Notes: generated by a model from the sequence alone, not told the origin. A stretch of DNA of 64,000 nucleotides from Rosa chinensis (GCF_002994745.2 NC_037092.1:72081823-72145822); one strand, 5' to 3'; shown: positions 45,505 through 57,708, counted from the stretch's first letter. Numbers and translations: made by a program.

Positions 45505-46685
45505 AGGCATTTACCAATAAGGTAATTTGGAGTTTTTTTATTCCCATGCGCAGAGTCTCTGCGCAATTAACCATGCGGTAAGGCAGAACTCAACTATCTT
45601 ATTAATGAACATTAAAATTATATGCAAATTACAGGATTGTCACCGCACTTTAGTCTAACATGAAATTACTAGATTGCCACCGCACTTTAGTTTAAGCAAA
45701 CTGACGCCTTGAAGTTAGAAATATGTCCAATACTATCACAACATTGAATAGTTTCAGGCTTTCAGCAAAACTGTCAAAGTGCTTTTAATAATTTATCATA
45801 AAGGATTACAAGCAACTTTTAAAATAACTAATACAACAATAATTCATCATCATTTCATTCAACGACTTTTCTTGGCCTTGAGGTTTATGTTTGTTTGTAC
45901 GTCCATCCTCTTTGTCTTACACTTTCTACTTGTTTTCCATGACTTACGTTTTTACCTTCTGAACATTTCTTTCTGTATGCATTGTGTGAAGCTGCAAGTG
46001 ATGAAAAAGTTATGAACATAATATAATTGAAGAGCTAAAAGAGGTTGTCACTGATGGTAAATAGTAAATTGCGACACTTATACTGACCTTCAATAGAAAA
46101 TACTACTATACTATACTGATACTGACCGTCAATAGCAAATACTAGACAATGATACTGACTGTCAATAAGCAAAACAAAGGATATGGTCTATTGCTATAAG
46201 GTATTAATAATGACTGTCAATAGTAAATACAACATAGTCTTCACCAATTCTCTGTTTACAAGCAAGTGTAGTTCAACCAAGCATCAAGTTAATAACACTA
46301 GGGCAAAGCTACTGAGGGTCAATAGCATTTGAATAAAGCTACTGAAGGTCAATAGCAATCGAGTACAGCTACTGAGGGTTAGTAGTAATCTACTATTCAG
46401 CTACTGGTTAAAGATCCATCTGCCTTCAAGTTATGGATCTCGCTTCTCTCTCTCTAACTCAGTAAAGAGATGAATACCAAAGAAAAATAATTCATCCTTA
46501 TCTATTATACCCAGAGGGATATTACTGTCATTTCATTTTGCACGCAAAAATTAGAGAAATAAAAAAAATTCCCGCACGGACTTAGACTTTCCGCTGGGGA
46601 AACTTTTTTGTCCCCATGGATCTTTTACACCCAAGCCCTGCGCGTGGCAATTGTTTTTCAAATAATGTATCTGACGGTAATTTGC
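45505..46685. mobile_element. MULE-like insertion in RLK-4 exon 1
   Basis: A perfect 12-bp direct repeat TATATTTATAAG borders it (45493-45504 and 46686-46697). The termini are loosely inverted (AGGCATTTACC...CCATGCGCAGAG against AGCAAATTACC...CCACGCGCAGGG on the other strand, at matching distances). The interior (about 46070-46400) repeats TACTGACYGTCAATAGCAAA with variations. No protein motif was seen. A MULE is the best fit, but a 12-bp duplication is slightly longer than usual. Confidence 0.6.
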
Positions 46686-46697
46686 TATATTTATAAG

Positions 46698-46883
46698 CAT
46701 AGAATCGGCCATATTTCCAAGCATTTCCGCCGAAAAGGGGGCCTTGCTCAGTTTCCCCCCATCTTTCGGCTGGGACCAGAATTCATCCCCATGCAGCAAT
46801 TGGACCGGAGTCGATTGCACCAAACAAGGCCAGGCGGGGTCAGAGAGTTGTTGGTCTTGATCTTTCACACCTGGGACTTACAG
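46698..46883 (+). pseudogene. RLK-4 exon 1, right part
   Basis: The frame is broken, but WDQNSSPCSNWTGVDC is readable, which is the LRR N-terminal cap seen in RLK-2. About 30 bp are deleted upstream of it (the KEALISFKEALLD region). A donor GT follows at 46884 (CTTACAG|GTGTGT). Confidence 0.82.
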
Positions 46884-47155
46884 GTGTGTCTATATAATTT
46901 TTTTTCTAGATATTTCCAGAGAACAGATATTAGATATTTTTTTCTATTTTGTTTTGAGTAATTAATTACATCGCAAGTTATAAAGCACTTGTTAAAGCGT
47001 TACTTATTATCTCAAACCATGAACTTACCTTCCTCATAGCATATCGACTATGTATGTGAACCATGCATGCATGTATGCTCAATTGATAACATTTGCGGGG
47101 CTTTAAGAATATTAAGTATTCGAGAAAAAAAGTTATTAGGTATTAACTTAATATC
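46884..47155 (+). other. RLK-4 intron 1, proximal part
   Basis: Related at its start to RLK-2 intron 1. No gene. Confidence 0.5.
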
Positions 47156-47170
47156 ATCTGGTCTACAAAC

Positions 47171-48104
47171 TTCTTTTTTTTTTTTTTTTTTTTTTGAATC
47201 AAGGCAAAAAAACCACTATATTGATCACAAGTCAGCATGACCATTATATACCATCCTGCTACCAATTAGGGGTAGGCAAGAAGTTGTACTAGTACAGTAG
47301 TACCCATAGTGGTACGTAGAAACTAGGGCACTCATTTGACATTAAATACATTCGAAATAACATGAATCTTCCTTCGATACTACTCCAGAAGATCCGCTAG
47401 AAGCACAAAAACTGCATTAGTCCCTAAAAAGTACTTAAGAATTATTGGAAATAAACTAAGCTACTAACATAGTGCAAGCCTAAAGCAACCAGGCCCAATT
47501 TAATCAAGCCCAAAAGGGAACAACCCAAGGACAGCATCACCCAAGCCATAGCAAACTAGCCCAAACTGGCGCAAGTCGTCATCCTCTGCACATGATGCCG
47601 CCCCTCACCATCCTGTCTGGCGCCGCCGTCACCGCTGCTACCCAAAGCCCCATCACAATAATTCTGACCACCGTGAACCCCAGACGCTTGAAAACTTAGC
47701 AAACCCGAGACACCACACCCTGAGATTATGCAGAAACCAATCCGATGCAGTTCACCTAGAGCCACCATCGCTGTCACCGACCCGAGATTCATAGCAGCCA
47801 ACCACGCAAAACGAAGATGCCGCACAAGACCTCCACGAACACAAAGATGCCACCCCAAACAGCCGCCAAGGAAAAGTCTACCAAAACTTCGAGCACGCCG
47901 TCCAACAAAACCGCCGCCCAGGAGGCCACCCTTAGATCACCCGTATGGCAGCAACACAAAGAAGCCGGTAGAGTTCGGAGGCCCACTCGACATCGTGCGC
48001 CACCGAACGAGTGCAAATTTGCAGAAAGAGTCGGTCACATAACAAAAAGCTCTCCGCCGCTATGCAAGTATTTTGGTTAAGTAATATTTTTCAAACCTAA
48101 TTGT
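47171..48104 (-). mobile_element. Non-LTR retroelement insertion in RLK-4 intron 1
   Basis: A perfect 15-bp duplication ATCTGGTCTACAAAC flanks it (47156-47170 and 48105-48119). A poly(T) run at its left end is a poly(A) tail on the minus strand, preceded by GCCTTGATTC, a common 3' end of plant L1 LINEs. The far end (about 47560-48030) is GC-rich. Open frames of 75-104 codons overlap there on both strands but carry no recognised domain. It is short and non-autonomous. Confidence 0.75.
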
Positions 48105-48234
48105 ATCTGGTCTACAAACATTAGTAATAATATTAAGTAATCAACAAAATAAAAATTATTAACAAGTCATGAACTTGTTATTTTACTTATCAGTTGTCTA
48201 TTGACGTTTTTACTAATAATAATAAATAAGTACA

Positions 48235-48440
48235 TGTTCAAGTAAAACTCTAATTTGTGTTTGGTCCAAACTCTAGGTTACTTGACCTAGTGGTAATAGA
48301 GTTTAATTTAGAAGAATCTAGATATTATCTTTCCTTGTATGATTCAGACTCTATGTCTTGTAATCCTCTATATAAAGAAACCCCCTATTATCAATAAGAA
48401 TACACAGCAATTTTCTCTCAATTTCTGATTCCCTAAAACA
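48235..48440 (+). repeat. 5' LTR of Copia-2
   Basis: 206 bp. It contains the TATA-like CCTCTATATAAAG (about 48368-48380). Confidence 0.9.
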
Positions 48441-48950
48441 TGTTATCAGCACGAAGCCCTAACCCTGAAAACTCTAATTTCGAAACCCTCAAAATCCGGC
48501 AACCACCACCCCACATATCGAAGCCCTAATCCCAAGGAGCCCAGAACCGACGGCAAACCCACAGGAACCGGCGGAATCGCCCTGAACTGGCCGTCGGAAA
48601 ATCCGAATCGGCCCCTGCCTTGTGCCTGCCCCCTATGAGCCATGCCGACAGCTGCCGAGCCTTGTACCTGCACCTGCCGAGACCTGCCGACAGCCCCTGC
48701 AAGCATCTGCCGAGAGCTGCCGAGACCCCCGCACAGGCCCCTGCTGACACCTGCCGACAATCCCGCACAGGCCCCTGCCGAGACCTACCCACACCCCTGC
48801 TGCATCTGTCGACAGCCCCTGCACAGCCCAGCCTAGCTCCGGCCACTACCGCTGCCACCAGTTTCCAGCGACCTCCAGTGACCCTTTTTCCGGCCATCTA
48901 CAGTAACTTTTCCAGTCAAAATTTCCGGCTACTTTTCAAGGAATTGATGA
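48441..48950 (+). other. Copia-2 leader and GC-rich repeat in place of gag
   Basis: After the primer site comes a GC-rich stretch with repeated CTGCCGAGACC / CCCCTGCACAGCC words (48640-48830) that gives long but unrecognisable open frames in several directions. No UBN2 domain and no CCHC knuckle were found. Gag has been lost or replaced. Confidence 0.6.
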
Positions 48951-50579
48951 ACTACAATGTCTTGGGATAGTGCGACTACGCACACCATTCTACGACATAG
49001 GCAATTATTCTTAGAGATGTTGCCTACATATTCCTCTGTGACTACTATGGCTGAGCCATCAAGTTTAGTTCAAGGACATGGAATGACCCAATTCCTATTA
49101 CCAAATGGCACCTTGATTAAAGTCATTGAAAATCTCTATGCTCCTAAGGCAAATCAAACCTTATTGAGCTTTAAAGATATAAGAGCCAACGGATTCCATG
49201 CTTAAACGCATACTAAGAATAGAAAAGAGTTCCTTTGCATTACCTCTAATAATTGTGAACGAAAGCGCATCTTAGAGAAGCTCATGTGTCAATCTAGTGG
49301 ACTTTATGTCACTACAATTCGACCAATTGAATCCAATACTGTGATAGGAGAAGATCTCTTGGATTCTGACACATACTGGCTTTAACATGACCGACTAGGA
49401 CATCCTGGTCGTGATATGATGCTCCATATACTAAAAACTTCACATGGACATCCATTCTTTAGAGTGAGAAGAAGCAAGAATTGAAAATTGATTCCAGGAC
49501 TTAGTAAGACAGCAACCACCGCAGCAACTGGCGCTGCAGCTGTCTTGGGACACCATAGGGCCACCCAAGTCCCACTTGATGACGCCATAAATGGCGCTAA
49601 CCATGAGCATGACGCCATGGTTGTTCCTCCCAATGGCCATGACACCATACATCCTAATTCCCATGGCTCCAATGCCATGATGGGAGATGTAGTCACACAC
49701 TTTGCTTCTAATAGCGCCACAGACGCTCAGGCTCAACCAAAATCCTCATTAGTTACCTCTAAGGCCTCTCGCTCATTTTGCAAAGTCTGTTCCTTCGGGA
49801 AATTAGGACCGAGACCGTCCTACACAAAAGACCCTAAAATACTCATTCCGTTCTTACAGAGAATCCAAGGGGATATCTGTGGACCGATTCAACCATCATG
49901 CAGACCTTTTAAATAATTTATGGTATTGGTTGATGCATCGACACGCTGGTTACATGTCGCGCTGTTGTCCACTCAAAATGCTGCTTATGCTAAACTCCTC
50001 GCCTAGATTATCCGTCTACGGGTTCACTACCCTGACCATCCTATTAAGTCAATTCAACTTGATAATGTTGGGGAGTTTACATCGAAAACGTTCGATGACT
50101 ATTGCATGTCACTGGGGATTGATGTAAAGCATCCAATTCCCCATGTTCATACCCAAAACGGTCTCGCAGAAGTCGCTATCAAACGACTAAAGATGATAGC
50201 AAGGACATTAGTTATGCACACTAATCTCCCTGTTTCTGCTTGGGGATATGCAATATTGCATGCAGCGACGCTAATTCGTCTATGACCCACTACAACCCAA
50301 TCTTACTCTGCGTTACAGCTAGTGACTGGGTACGAGCCTGATATCTCGCACTTACGCATTTTTGGGTGTGCTATTAATGTGCCTATTACGCCGTCACAGC
50401 ATACTTAGATGGGTCCACAACGACGAATGGGCATTTATGTTGGCTATGAATCTCCAACTATCGTCCGCTATCTTGAACCCTTGACAGGCGATCTCTTTAC
50501 CTCTAGATTTGCGGATTGTCACTTTGATGAGACAGTCTTCCCATCATTAGGGGGAGATAAGAACATAGATGTTCAATAG
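48951..50579 (+). pseudogene. Copia-2 protease and integrase, with stops
   Basis: Protease: LDSATTHTILRHRQLF, the DSATTH active-site variant. Pre-integrase zinc motif: HDRLGHPG...FCKVCSFGKLG, with a GA-rich insert between. Integrase core: GDICGPI (Asp), QLDNVGEFTS (Asp, with the usual Arg/Asp-Gly-Gly altered) and NGLAEVAIKR (Glu). Stops occur at about 49203, 49384, 49913, 50284 and 50406. Not functional. Confidence 0.87.
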
Positions 50580-50591
50580 GAACAACAAGAA

Positions 50592-51231
50592 TTGTCGTGG
50601 TCTGTCCCTACTATAACTCATCTCGATCCCCGTACCGCACAGTCTGAACTTGAAGTGCGAAAAATAATCGAGCTCCAGAACATAGCATATACTCTGCCTT
50701 ATGCTTTTTATGATGTTGCCAAAGTGACGAGATCACACATACCTACTGCAAACGTGCCTGCAAGAATCGATGTCCCGAATACTGGACATCACGCCACTCT
50801 TATGACACCAGGAGATGGCACCATTGCCCAGTATGCAATAATGTGGCGTCTATGGCCACAAGTCCCTCAAGGAAGCGCTGTAGACCGATTGGTTCGAAGG
50901 ATACTTGCCTTAGAAAGAGAGCGAATGAGGCACAAACAAATCTTTGATCATCAATACTCAAAATCCGTCCCATGAGAATGTTCTGGATTATGGTTATGTC
51001 CAAGAGACATCATTGGGGGACGCCTCAATGTCAGAACATATCCCTGAGAACGTAGAGACCTCTGTGAATTATACTAGTGTACATGGGATGTGGGAAAGAA
51101 GCTCCATCATCATTGATGATGTATTCGCGTATTCAGTGGCGCGTGAGATTATTGAGACCGATGATATCGAACTACGCTCCGTTGATGAATGCCAACGTAG
51201 AGCTGATTGGCCAAAATGGAAATATGCGATC
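50592..51231 (+). pseudogene. Copia-2 integrase-reverse transcriptase linker
   Basis: Two overlapping open segments in different frames (50592-50975 and 50944-51234) carry the variable linker, with the conserved DECQRRADWPKWKYAI just before the reverse transcriptase. A frameshift near 50950 and a stop at 51232-51234 separate it from the next part. Confidence 0.7.
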
Positions 51232-51279
51232 TAGGCAGAACTTGATTCTCTAGCGAAAAGAAAGGTATTCGGACCAGTT

Positions 51280-52860
51280 GTGCCAATACTGCCCAACACC
51301 AAACCAGTTGGTCACAAATGGGTATTTGTTAGAAAGCGTAATGAGAGAAATGAGATTGTAAGGTACAAAGCTCGCCTTGTGGCGCAAGGCTTGTCACAAC
51401 ACCCTGGAATCGACTACAAGGAGACCTATTCTTCCGTAATGGAGGTAATAACGTTCCGCTGCCTTGTCAGTTTGGTAGTTTTCGAAAAACTGAATATGCA
51501 GCTTATGGATGTGGTTACTGCGTATCTATATGGGGATCTAGATACAGAAATATACATGAAGGTCTCAGATGGACTTCAGTTACCCAAATCAAGTGGCTCT
51601 AAACCACGGAGTGCGTTTGCGATTAGATTGAAACGCTCACTATATGGATTGAAACAATTCGGACGGATGTGGTATAACCGTCTAAGTGACTACTTGATTG
51701 GTAGGGGATATGTCAACAATGAACTATACCCATGTGTGTTCATAAAAAGGACAAGTTCCGGATTTGCAATAGTAGCGGTTTATGTCGATGACATGAACAT
51801 AATTGGCCACCTTAAAGAGTTAAGGGAAACCGCTGAACACTTGAAATCTGAGTTTGAGATGAAAGATCTTGGGAAAACACGGTTTTTCCTCGATTTGGAA
51901 CTTGAGCACCGTAGAGAAGGTATCCTGATTCATCAAGCAGCTTATACCCAAAAGATGCTTAGGCATTTCAGCACTGACAAGATTAAGCCTTCAAGCACCC
52001 CAATGGTCGTCCGTAGTCTTGATCCAAAGAATGATCCATTTCGTCCAAAAGATGACGACGAAGAAGTGCTAGAGGAAGAAATGCCTTACCTAAGTGCAAT
52101 AGGCACATTATTGTACTTAGCACAATGCACAAGACCAGACATCTCATTCGCTGTGAACTTGCTAGCTAGATATAGCTCTGCGCCAACCCAACGTCATTGG
52201 ACTGGTGTTAAAGATATCTTTCGATACCTAAGTGGTATGATTGATATGGGCTTGTTCTATCTCTACAAAGAGAAGATGGATTCGGACCCATCAAGTACCA
52301 GGGACGCCATAAATGGTGGACTACATCCCCTCTCCCCATCCCAAAATGATATAAGTGTTTTGGAAGGTTTTGCTGATGCTGGGTACCTCTCTGACCCACA
52401 CAAAGCTCGCTTCCAAACTGGTTATGTTTTTAACATGGGAAAGACCGTGATATCTTGGAGGTCTATAAAGCAAACCTTAGTTGCTACATTTTCGAATCAT
52501 GCAGAGATTATTGCTCTTCACGAAGCAATTCGTGAATGTATATGGCTTCGATCCATAGTTACGCATGTTCGATGCAATTGTGGTCTGAAGTCTACCACAG
52601 ATGAGCCAACAAGCATCCATGAGGATAATGCTGCTTGCATTGAACAAATGAAACAAGGCTACATCAAAGGTGACAACATCAAGCATATATCGCCCAAATT
52701 CTTCTACAATCAGCAACAACAGAAGCTCCTCAAGATCAAAGTGAACCAGGTTCGATTTGAGGACAATGTGGCAGACTTGTTTACTAAGTCATTGACCAAA
52801 TCCACGTTCGAGAAACATGTGGCAAGAATTGTCTTGCGAAAATTATCTGAACTCCCATGA
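51280..52860 (+). pseudogene. Copia-2 reverse transcriptase and RNase H
   Basis: An open 526-codon stretch. The reverse transcriptase shows VGHKWVFVRKRNE, YKARLVAQGLSQHPGIDYKE, LKRSLYGLKQFGRMWYNRL and the catalytic AVYVDDMNIIG. The connection has [20 protein letters not shown]. RNase H has GFADAGYLSDPHKARFQTGY, HEDNAACIEQMKQGYIKGDN and ISPKFFYNQQQQ, and it ends ...LRKLSELP. All catalytic motifs look present, but the domain lies downstream of stops in the same polyprotein, so it is listed as part of a broken gene. Confidence 0.88.
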
Positions 52861-53053
52861 TTGTAGTCATCAGGGGGAAACGCAGACATTAGGGGGAGAT
52901 GTCTACATGTTCACCTCGAAACATGAAGGGTGTGTTGTGCTTTTTTTTCCCTTCGACCGAGGTTATTTTTGTCCCACTGGGTTTTTGTTACTCGGCAATG
53001 TTTTTTAACTGGGTAACGAGAGAAGCACCACGTTTGGGCAACATAAAGGGGAG

Positions 53054-53258
53054 TGTTCAAGTAAAACCCTAATTTGTGTTTGGCCCAAACTCTAGGTTAC
53101 TTGACCTAGTGGTAATAGGGTTTAATTTAGAAGAACCTAGAGATTATCTTTCCTTGTATAATTCAGACTCTGTGTCTTATAATCCTCTATATAAAGAGGC
53201 CTCTATTATCAATGAGAATACACAACAATTTTCTATCAATTTCTGATTCCCTAAAACA
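53054..53258 (+). repeat. 3' LTR of Copia-2
   Basis: 205 bp, partner of 48235-48440, preceded by the purine run AAAGGGGAG. Confidence 0.9.
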
Positions 53259-53263
53259 GTACA

Positions 53264-53644
53264 AGCATATTTGCACTCTTAAATATTTTCAATCATGCAA
53301 AAGGTCCTAGCTAGTTTCAACTTTTGGGCATTCTGATTTACCATTAAAGATGGACTTCAGGCATATAGTCATATACTAAAATTACCTCATTTATCATCAA
53401 TGATGTTTACTTGGTCACATTATGACATGGAAACCTATAGTCATGACTCATGCATAATATGAAATGCTAAACTTAAAACATTTAGAATGTAATTATTTAA
53501 TCTCGTTTCTTGATATCAAATCTAAAGTTGTGAGACCACACTTGAACACCAACTGACTAGATAAACAGTACTGAAAATGCGATACTAAGTTACTTTGGGA
53601 GTGAAATTGAAACTCGATCTAAAGTGAAATGTAAAACAAGGATG
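53264..53644 (+). other. RLK-4 intron 1 remainder, exon 2 start lost
   Basis: No gene. The first roughly 430 bp of exon 2 (the first LRRs) are absent compared with RLK-1, so a deletion ends near 53644. Confidence 0.55.
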
Positions 53645-53764
53645 AATAAGCTCACTAGGATTGTTGCCCCTTCCTTATACAACATCACTTCCTTGGTTCT
53701 GTTTACTGTTGCTTCAAACCAACTTAGGGGTGAGATTCTTAAAGACATTGGTGAAACACTTCCA
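53645..53764 (+). pseudogene. RLK-4 exon 2 fragment left of Copia-5
   Basis: Matches RLK-1 from NKFTGTVAPS to DETLP (about 1782-1900), for example CTTGGTTCTGTTTACTGTTG. It ends at the Copia-5 target duplication TTCCA (53760-53764). Confidence 0.85.
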
Positions 53765-54055
53765 TGTTCATAAACTAAAGCTCTAACTCAGAAGATAGTT
53801 GTTTTGGTAGCTCTCAAAGCTTAACTTTATTCAATACTCAAGGTTGGCTTTTATACAGCCTTTACAAAGCAGGAATTATCACAAAAGCTTCCACGATTTA
53901 CATGACCTACATCGTGGCTGATACGAAGGAAGAATAAATCAAAGGCTAATCTATACCCTACAAACCAAGGCTTTATTAACAAGAATAACAAACACACAAA
54001 ACTGTAGGGATAAGTTGTTTAAGACTTGGCCAGTAAGTAACCAGAAATCCTAACA
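53765..54055 (-). repeat. 3' LTR of Copia-5
   Basis: 291 bp, TGTTCATAAAC...CCTAACA. A handful of substitutions and no indel separate it from the right LTR. Confidence 0.92.
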
Positions 54056-54347
54056 AACCCTCCCTTAAACTGACCCGCATGAAACACAGTCAGTTTACAC
54101 CTTGACCATCGCACAATCCAAGCTGTTCTCTCATCTTTAAGAACAAGTCTAACTTCAAAGGTTTTGTTATAATATCAGCAAGCTAATCTCTGGACTCACA
54201 TTGTACCAAATCGACTACACCATCTCTAGTTAAGTCTCGAAGAAAATGGAATCTAACATCGATATGTTTACTTCTACCATGCATGACAGGGTTCTTCGAA
54301 AGCTTAATATATATAGCTGAATTGTTGTCACAGAAAATAGTACACTT

Positions 54348-55865
54348 TCATTGCATAAGGCCAAGTTTGCCCATAATCCTTTGCATCCACGCTCCTTGAC
54401 AAGCACAAGAAGCAGCAGCAATGAACTCGGCCTTTGTTGTGGAGAGTGTCACTACTGGTTGCTTCTTGGAACTCCATGCTACAGCTCCGAAACTCAGCTT
54501 AAACACATACCCAGAGGTGCTTTTGCGGTCCTCAATATCTCCCGCATAATCACTGTCAGAAAAAGCAATCAAATTCTCTCCTCCTCCTTTCTTGTAATGT
54601 ACCCCCATCTCAGTTGTTCCCTTCAAATACCGGAAAATCCTCTTCACTGCCTGTTGATGTAATTCAGTTGGCACTTCCATGAAATGACTCACCAAGCTCA
54701 CTACGTACATGAGGTCGGGTTTGGTGACAGTCAGATACATAAGACTGCCCACCATTTGCTTATAAGTGGTGGGATCGACCTTAGTACCTCCTTCATCTTT
54801 CACGAGTTTGCATCCTGGCACCATGGGGTTTTTCACTAAATTATAATGCTCCATTCCGAACCTTTCAAGTACCTCATTTGCATATTTTTTCTGATTGATG
54901 AAAATTCCAGCTGAACTTTGCACCACTTCCACTCCAAGGAAGTACTTCATTCTTCCAAGATCTAACATATCAAATTCACGCCTCATCGAGCCCTTGAATT
55001 CTTCAAACATCTTCTTATCATTCCCTGTAAAAATAAGGTCATCCACGTAGAGACTGACTATGAGAATTCTTCCTTCTTCACCACACTTTACGAATAGGGT
55101 GTGCTCACTTGGGCATCTTTCAAAACCTTGTTTGATGAAGTAAGACTCTATTTTACTGAATCAAGCTCGTGGGGCTTTTTTCAGCCCGTACAATGCCTTC
55201 TTCAATCTATACACTTTGTTCTCTACCCCCTTTACTTCATATCCTCGTGGTTTCTCAACAAAGACTTCTTCATTAATCTCTCCATGCAAGAAAGCACCTT
55301 TTACATCGAGTTGATACACTACCCAATTCCTGCTAGCTGCAATTGCAAGTATCAATCAAATAGTGTCCCAACGAGAAACAGGGGCAAATACCTCAGTGTA
55401 GTCAATGTCGGCTTGTTGTGTATATCCCTTAGCCACGAGCCGAGCTTTGAATTTGTCCACTTCTCCTTTCTCGTTCAGCTTTGTCTTAAAGATCCACTTT
55501 ACACCAATCTTCTTAGCTTCTTTTGGCAACTCAGTTAACTCCCATGTGCCATTTTTTTCGATGGACTTAATTTCCAGGTCCATGGCCTCTCTCCATGTAG
55601 CACTCTTCACAGCCTCTTCAAATGTTGTCGGATCACTTGAAGATGTAAACATAACCAGCTGCTGCAATTCCTCTTCTTCTAACAAGCCTTCACCGCTTAC
55701 GTAGTCCTTCATCCATGGTGGTTCTCTTCTGACCCTCCCTTGAGTAGGATTAGTTGTATGAATTTGAGCTGGACCTGTGTCTTCTGTTGAATCAGTTGAC
55801 ATGGAAGAACTTGAACCATCTACCTCATCTTGCTCAATCTGCCCTTCTCCTTCTTCTTCATACAC
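54348..55865 (-). pseudogene. Copia-5 reverse transcriptase and RNase H
   Basis: From 55865: acidic linker, then NGTWELTELPKEAKKIGVKW, FKARLVAKGYTQQADIDYTE, DVKGAFLHGEINEEVFVEKP, KKALYGLKKAPRA and the catalytic SLYVDDLIFTG (about 55040). RNase H follows with AFSDSDYAGDIEDRKSTSGY and TLSTTKAEFIAAAS. Stops break the frame near 55355 and 55160, and a stop near 54346 ends RNase H early. The motifs themselves are well kept. Confidence 0.9.
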
Positions 55866-55931
55866 AATTTCTTCTTCGTCTCCCCACTCAAGTATGTCAC
55901 ACCGAGCCTCTTCAGCTGTTTTTCCCCAGTT

Positions 55932-56969
55932 TCATTTTTCTTCTTCTTCAAATACCACATCACGACTAATGACTATTTTCTTTGTTTCCGGATCATACAT
56001 CCGAAAGGCTTTGGATTCTTCACTTGCACCCAAAAACACACACTTGAAGCTCTTGTTATCTAGTTTCTGCCTTTTCTGATCTAGTATATGGACATGCCCG
56101 ATACAACCGAACACTTTGAAATGCTCCATTGAGGGCTTGTGTCCACTCCATGCTTCTTCGGGAGTTTTGTCCTTCGCTGCCAATGTGGGACAACGATTGA
56201 GCACATGCACCGCCCAGTTTGTTGCTTCTGGCCAGAACTCCTTGGGAACCATTTTGTCATTCAGCATGCATCGTACCATGTTCATTAGAGTTCAGTTCCT
56301 CCTCTCTGCAACCCCATTTTGTTGAGGGGTGAAGGCTGCAGTGAGTTGTTTACCAATCCCATTTGAACTGCAATAACTATTAAACTCCAATGAGGTGAAC
56401 TCCCCACCCCGGTCTGTACATAAACAACAAATGTAATTCCCTGTTTCTTTCTCTACCATGCTTTTGAATTTCATAAATGTAGTAAATGCCTCTGACTTAG
56501 CATGCAAGAAATATGTCCACATCTTACGACTATAATCATCTATGAAAGTGATTATGTACCTCTTGTGACTATTTGATTCAGGAGTAATCGGACCGCAAAG
56601 GTCTGAATGCACAAGCTGTAATAGTTGAGAGGCTCTCCACATGCTTTTCTTGGGGAATGGGTCACGGTGCTGTTTGCCAATGACACAATCAGTACATAAC
56701 TTGGATGAGGCTTTGAGTACTGGTAAACCCTTGACCAGCTTTCTATAAGACGTCCTCAGCCCTTTCAAGTTCAGGTGGCCAAATCTCCGATGCCACAAGT
56801 GCGTTGTTGTATCCTCATATGTCAATTGAAAGCAAGCTGGTCCTGGAGCATGAGTAGGCATAGATGCAAGCAACACGAACATTCTATTTGTTGACATATT
56901 TGTTTGCATAATTAACCCTCTTATTGGATGATAGATTTTGCAGACATTATGTTGAATCAAGATGGCCAA
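55932..56969 (-). pseudogene. Copia-5 integrase
   Basis: Zinc motif LWHRRFGHLN...CTDCVIGK. Catalytic residues appear in HSDLCGPI (Asp), CTDRGGEF (Asp) and NGVAERRN (Glu). A single stop follows at about 56290, then the C-terminal part (KVFGCIGHVHIL, KCVFLGASEESKAFRMYDPE). Confidence 0.9.
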
Positions 56970-57123
56970 ATCTTTTTCTTGAAGTTGACCAATACTGAGT
57001 AAATTACTCTTACCTCAGTTATTACTTGAGTTACTCCATGTACTCGTATCTTGATAGTTCCCTTTCCCATGACCGTCATCCTTGTGTTGTTACCGAGTTT
57101 TACTTGCTACCTGAAGGTCTCAT

Positions 57124-57703
57124 CTAGTGCCACAAACCATTCCTTGTCACACTCATGTGGTTACTGCAACCCGAATCCAAAAACCACACTTCCTCTCTTA
57201 TAGAATTGTGTATCTCAACATAGGCCATAAGAAGCATTTCTTGTTCTTCATCAAATTCTGCATAATTGGCATGTTTTTCCCAGCTGGGACACTCGTACTG
57301 AAAATGTCCCAACTTGTGACACTTAAAGCACTCAATTATAGCCTTGTTAAACTACTATCTCCCTTTACCCTTGCCTCGGCCTCCTCTGATCACAGCTCTT
57401 CCTCTGCCTCCTCCTGCTCTATCTTCATGAGTAATTTTCAGAGCCTGCTCTTCTTCAATATGGCTCTTCATTCTCTGCTCATGAATGAGCAGGCTACTCT
57501 GCAGCTCATCAATTGTCATTGTCTCCAAGTTATTGGATTCTTCGATCGAGCACACCACATAGTCAAACTTTGGAACCATGGACTTCAAGATTTTCTCAGT
57601 AATGACATTTTCTTTCATACTCTCACCACAAGCTTTCATGTTTTTAGCTATAGCAAGAGTACGCCAAAAAAATGCATTGACTGTCTCTCCCTCCTTCATC
57701 CTG
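57124..57703 (-). pseudogene. Copia-5 gag C-terminus, zinc knuckle and protease
   Basis: MKEGETVNAFFWRTLAIAKN continues gag from the other side of the solo LTR. An Arg/Gly-rich stretch follows and then a stop. The zinc knuckle (C..C..LGHFQYEC) and the protease active site WFLDSGCSNHM come next. The frame ends at 57124. Confidence 0.85.
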
Positions 57704-57708
57704 AGAAC

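Larger units (their letters stand above)
48235..53258 (+). mobile_element. Copia-2, LTR retrotransposon in RLK-4 intron 1
   Basis: Short LTRs (48235-48440 and 53054-53258, TGTTCAAGTAAAA...CCCTAAAACA) are flanked by a perfect 5-bp duplication GTACA (48230-48234 and 53259-53263). The primer site region reads TGTTATCAGCACGA and the polypurine tract AAAGGGGAG ends at 53053. The order is protease, integrase, reverse transcriptase, RNase H. Gag cannot be recognised. Several stops break protease and integrase, while the reverse transcriptase-RNase H frame is open for 526 codons. The LTRs differ at roughly a dozen sites. Confidence 0.9.

Noticed and set aside
47728..48042. Overlapping Arg/Pro-rich frames of about 100 codons on both strands
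   Set aside because: GC-rich part of a non-LTR insert. Frames on both strands are open because of composition.
48446..48970. Cys/Gly/Pro-rich frames of 104-123 codons
   Set aside because: Repeat words in the gag-less leader of Copia-2. No motif.
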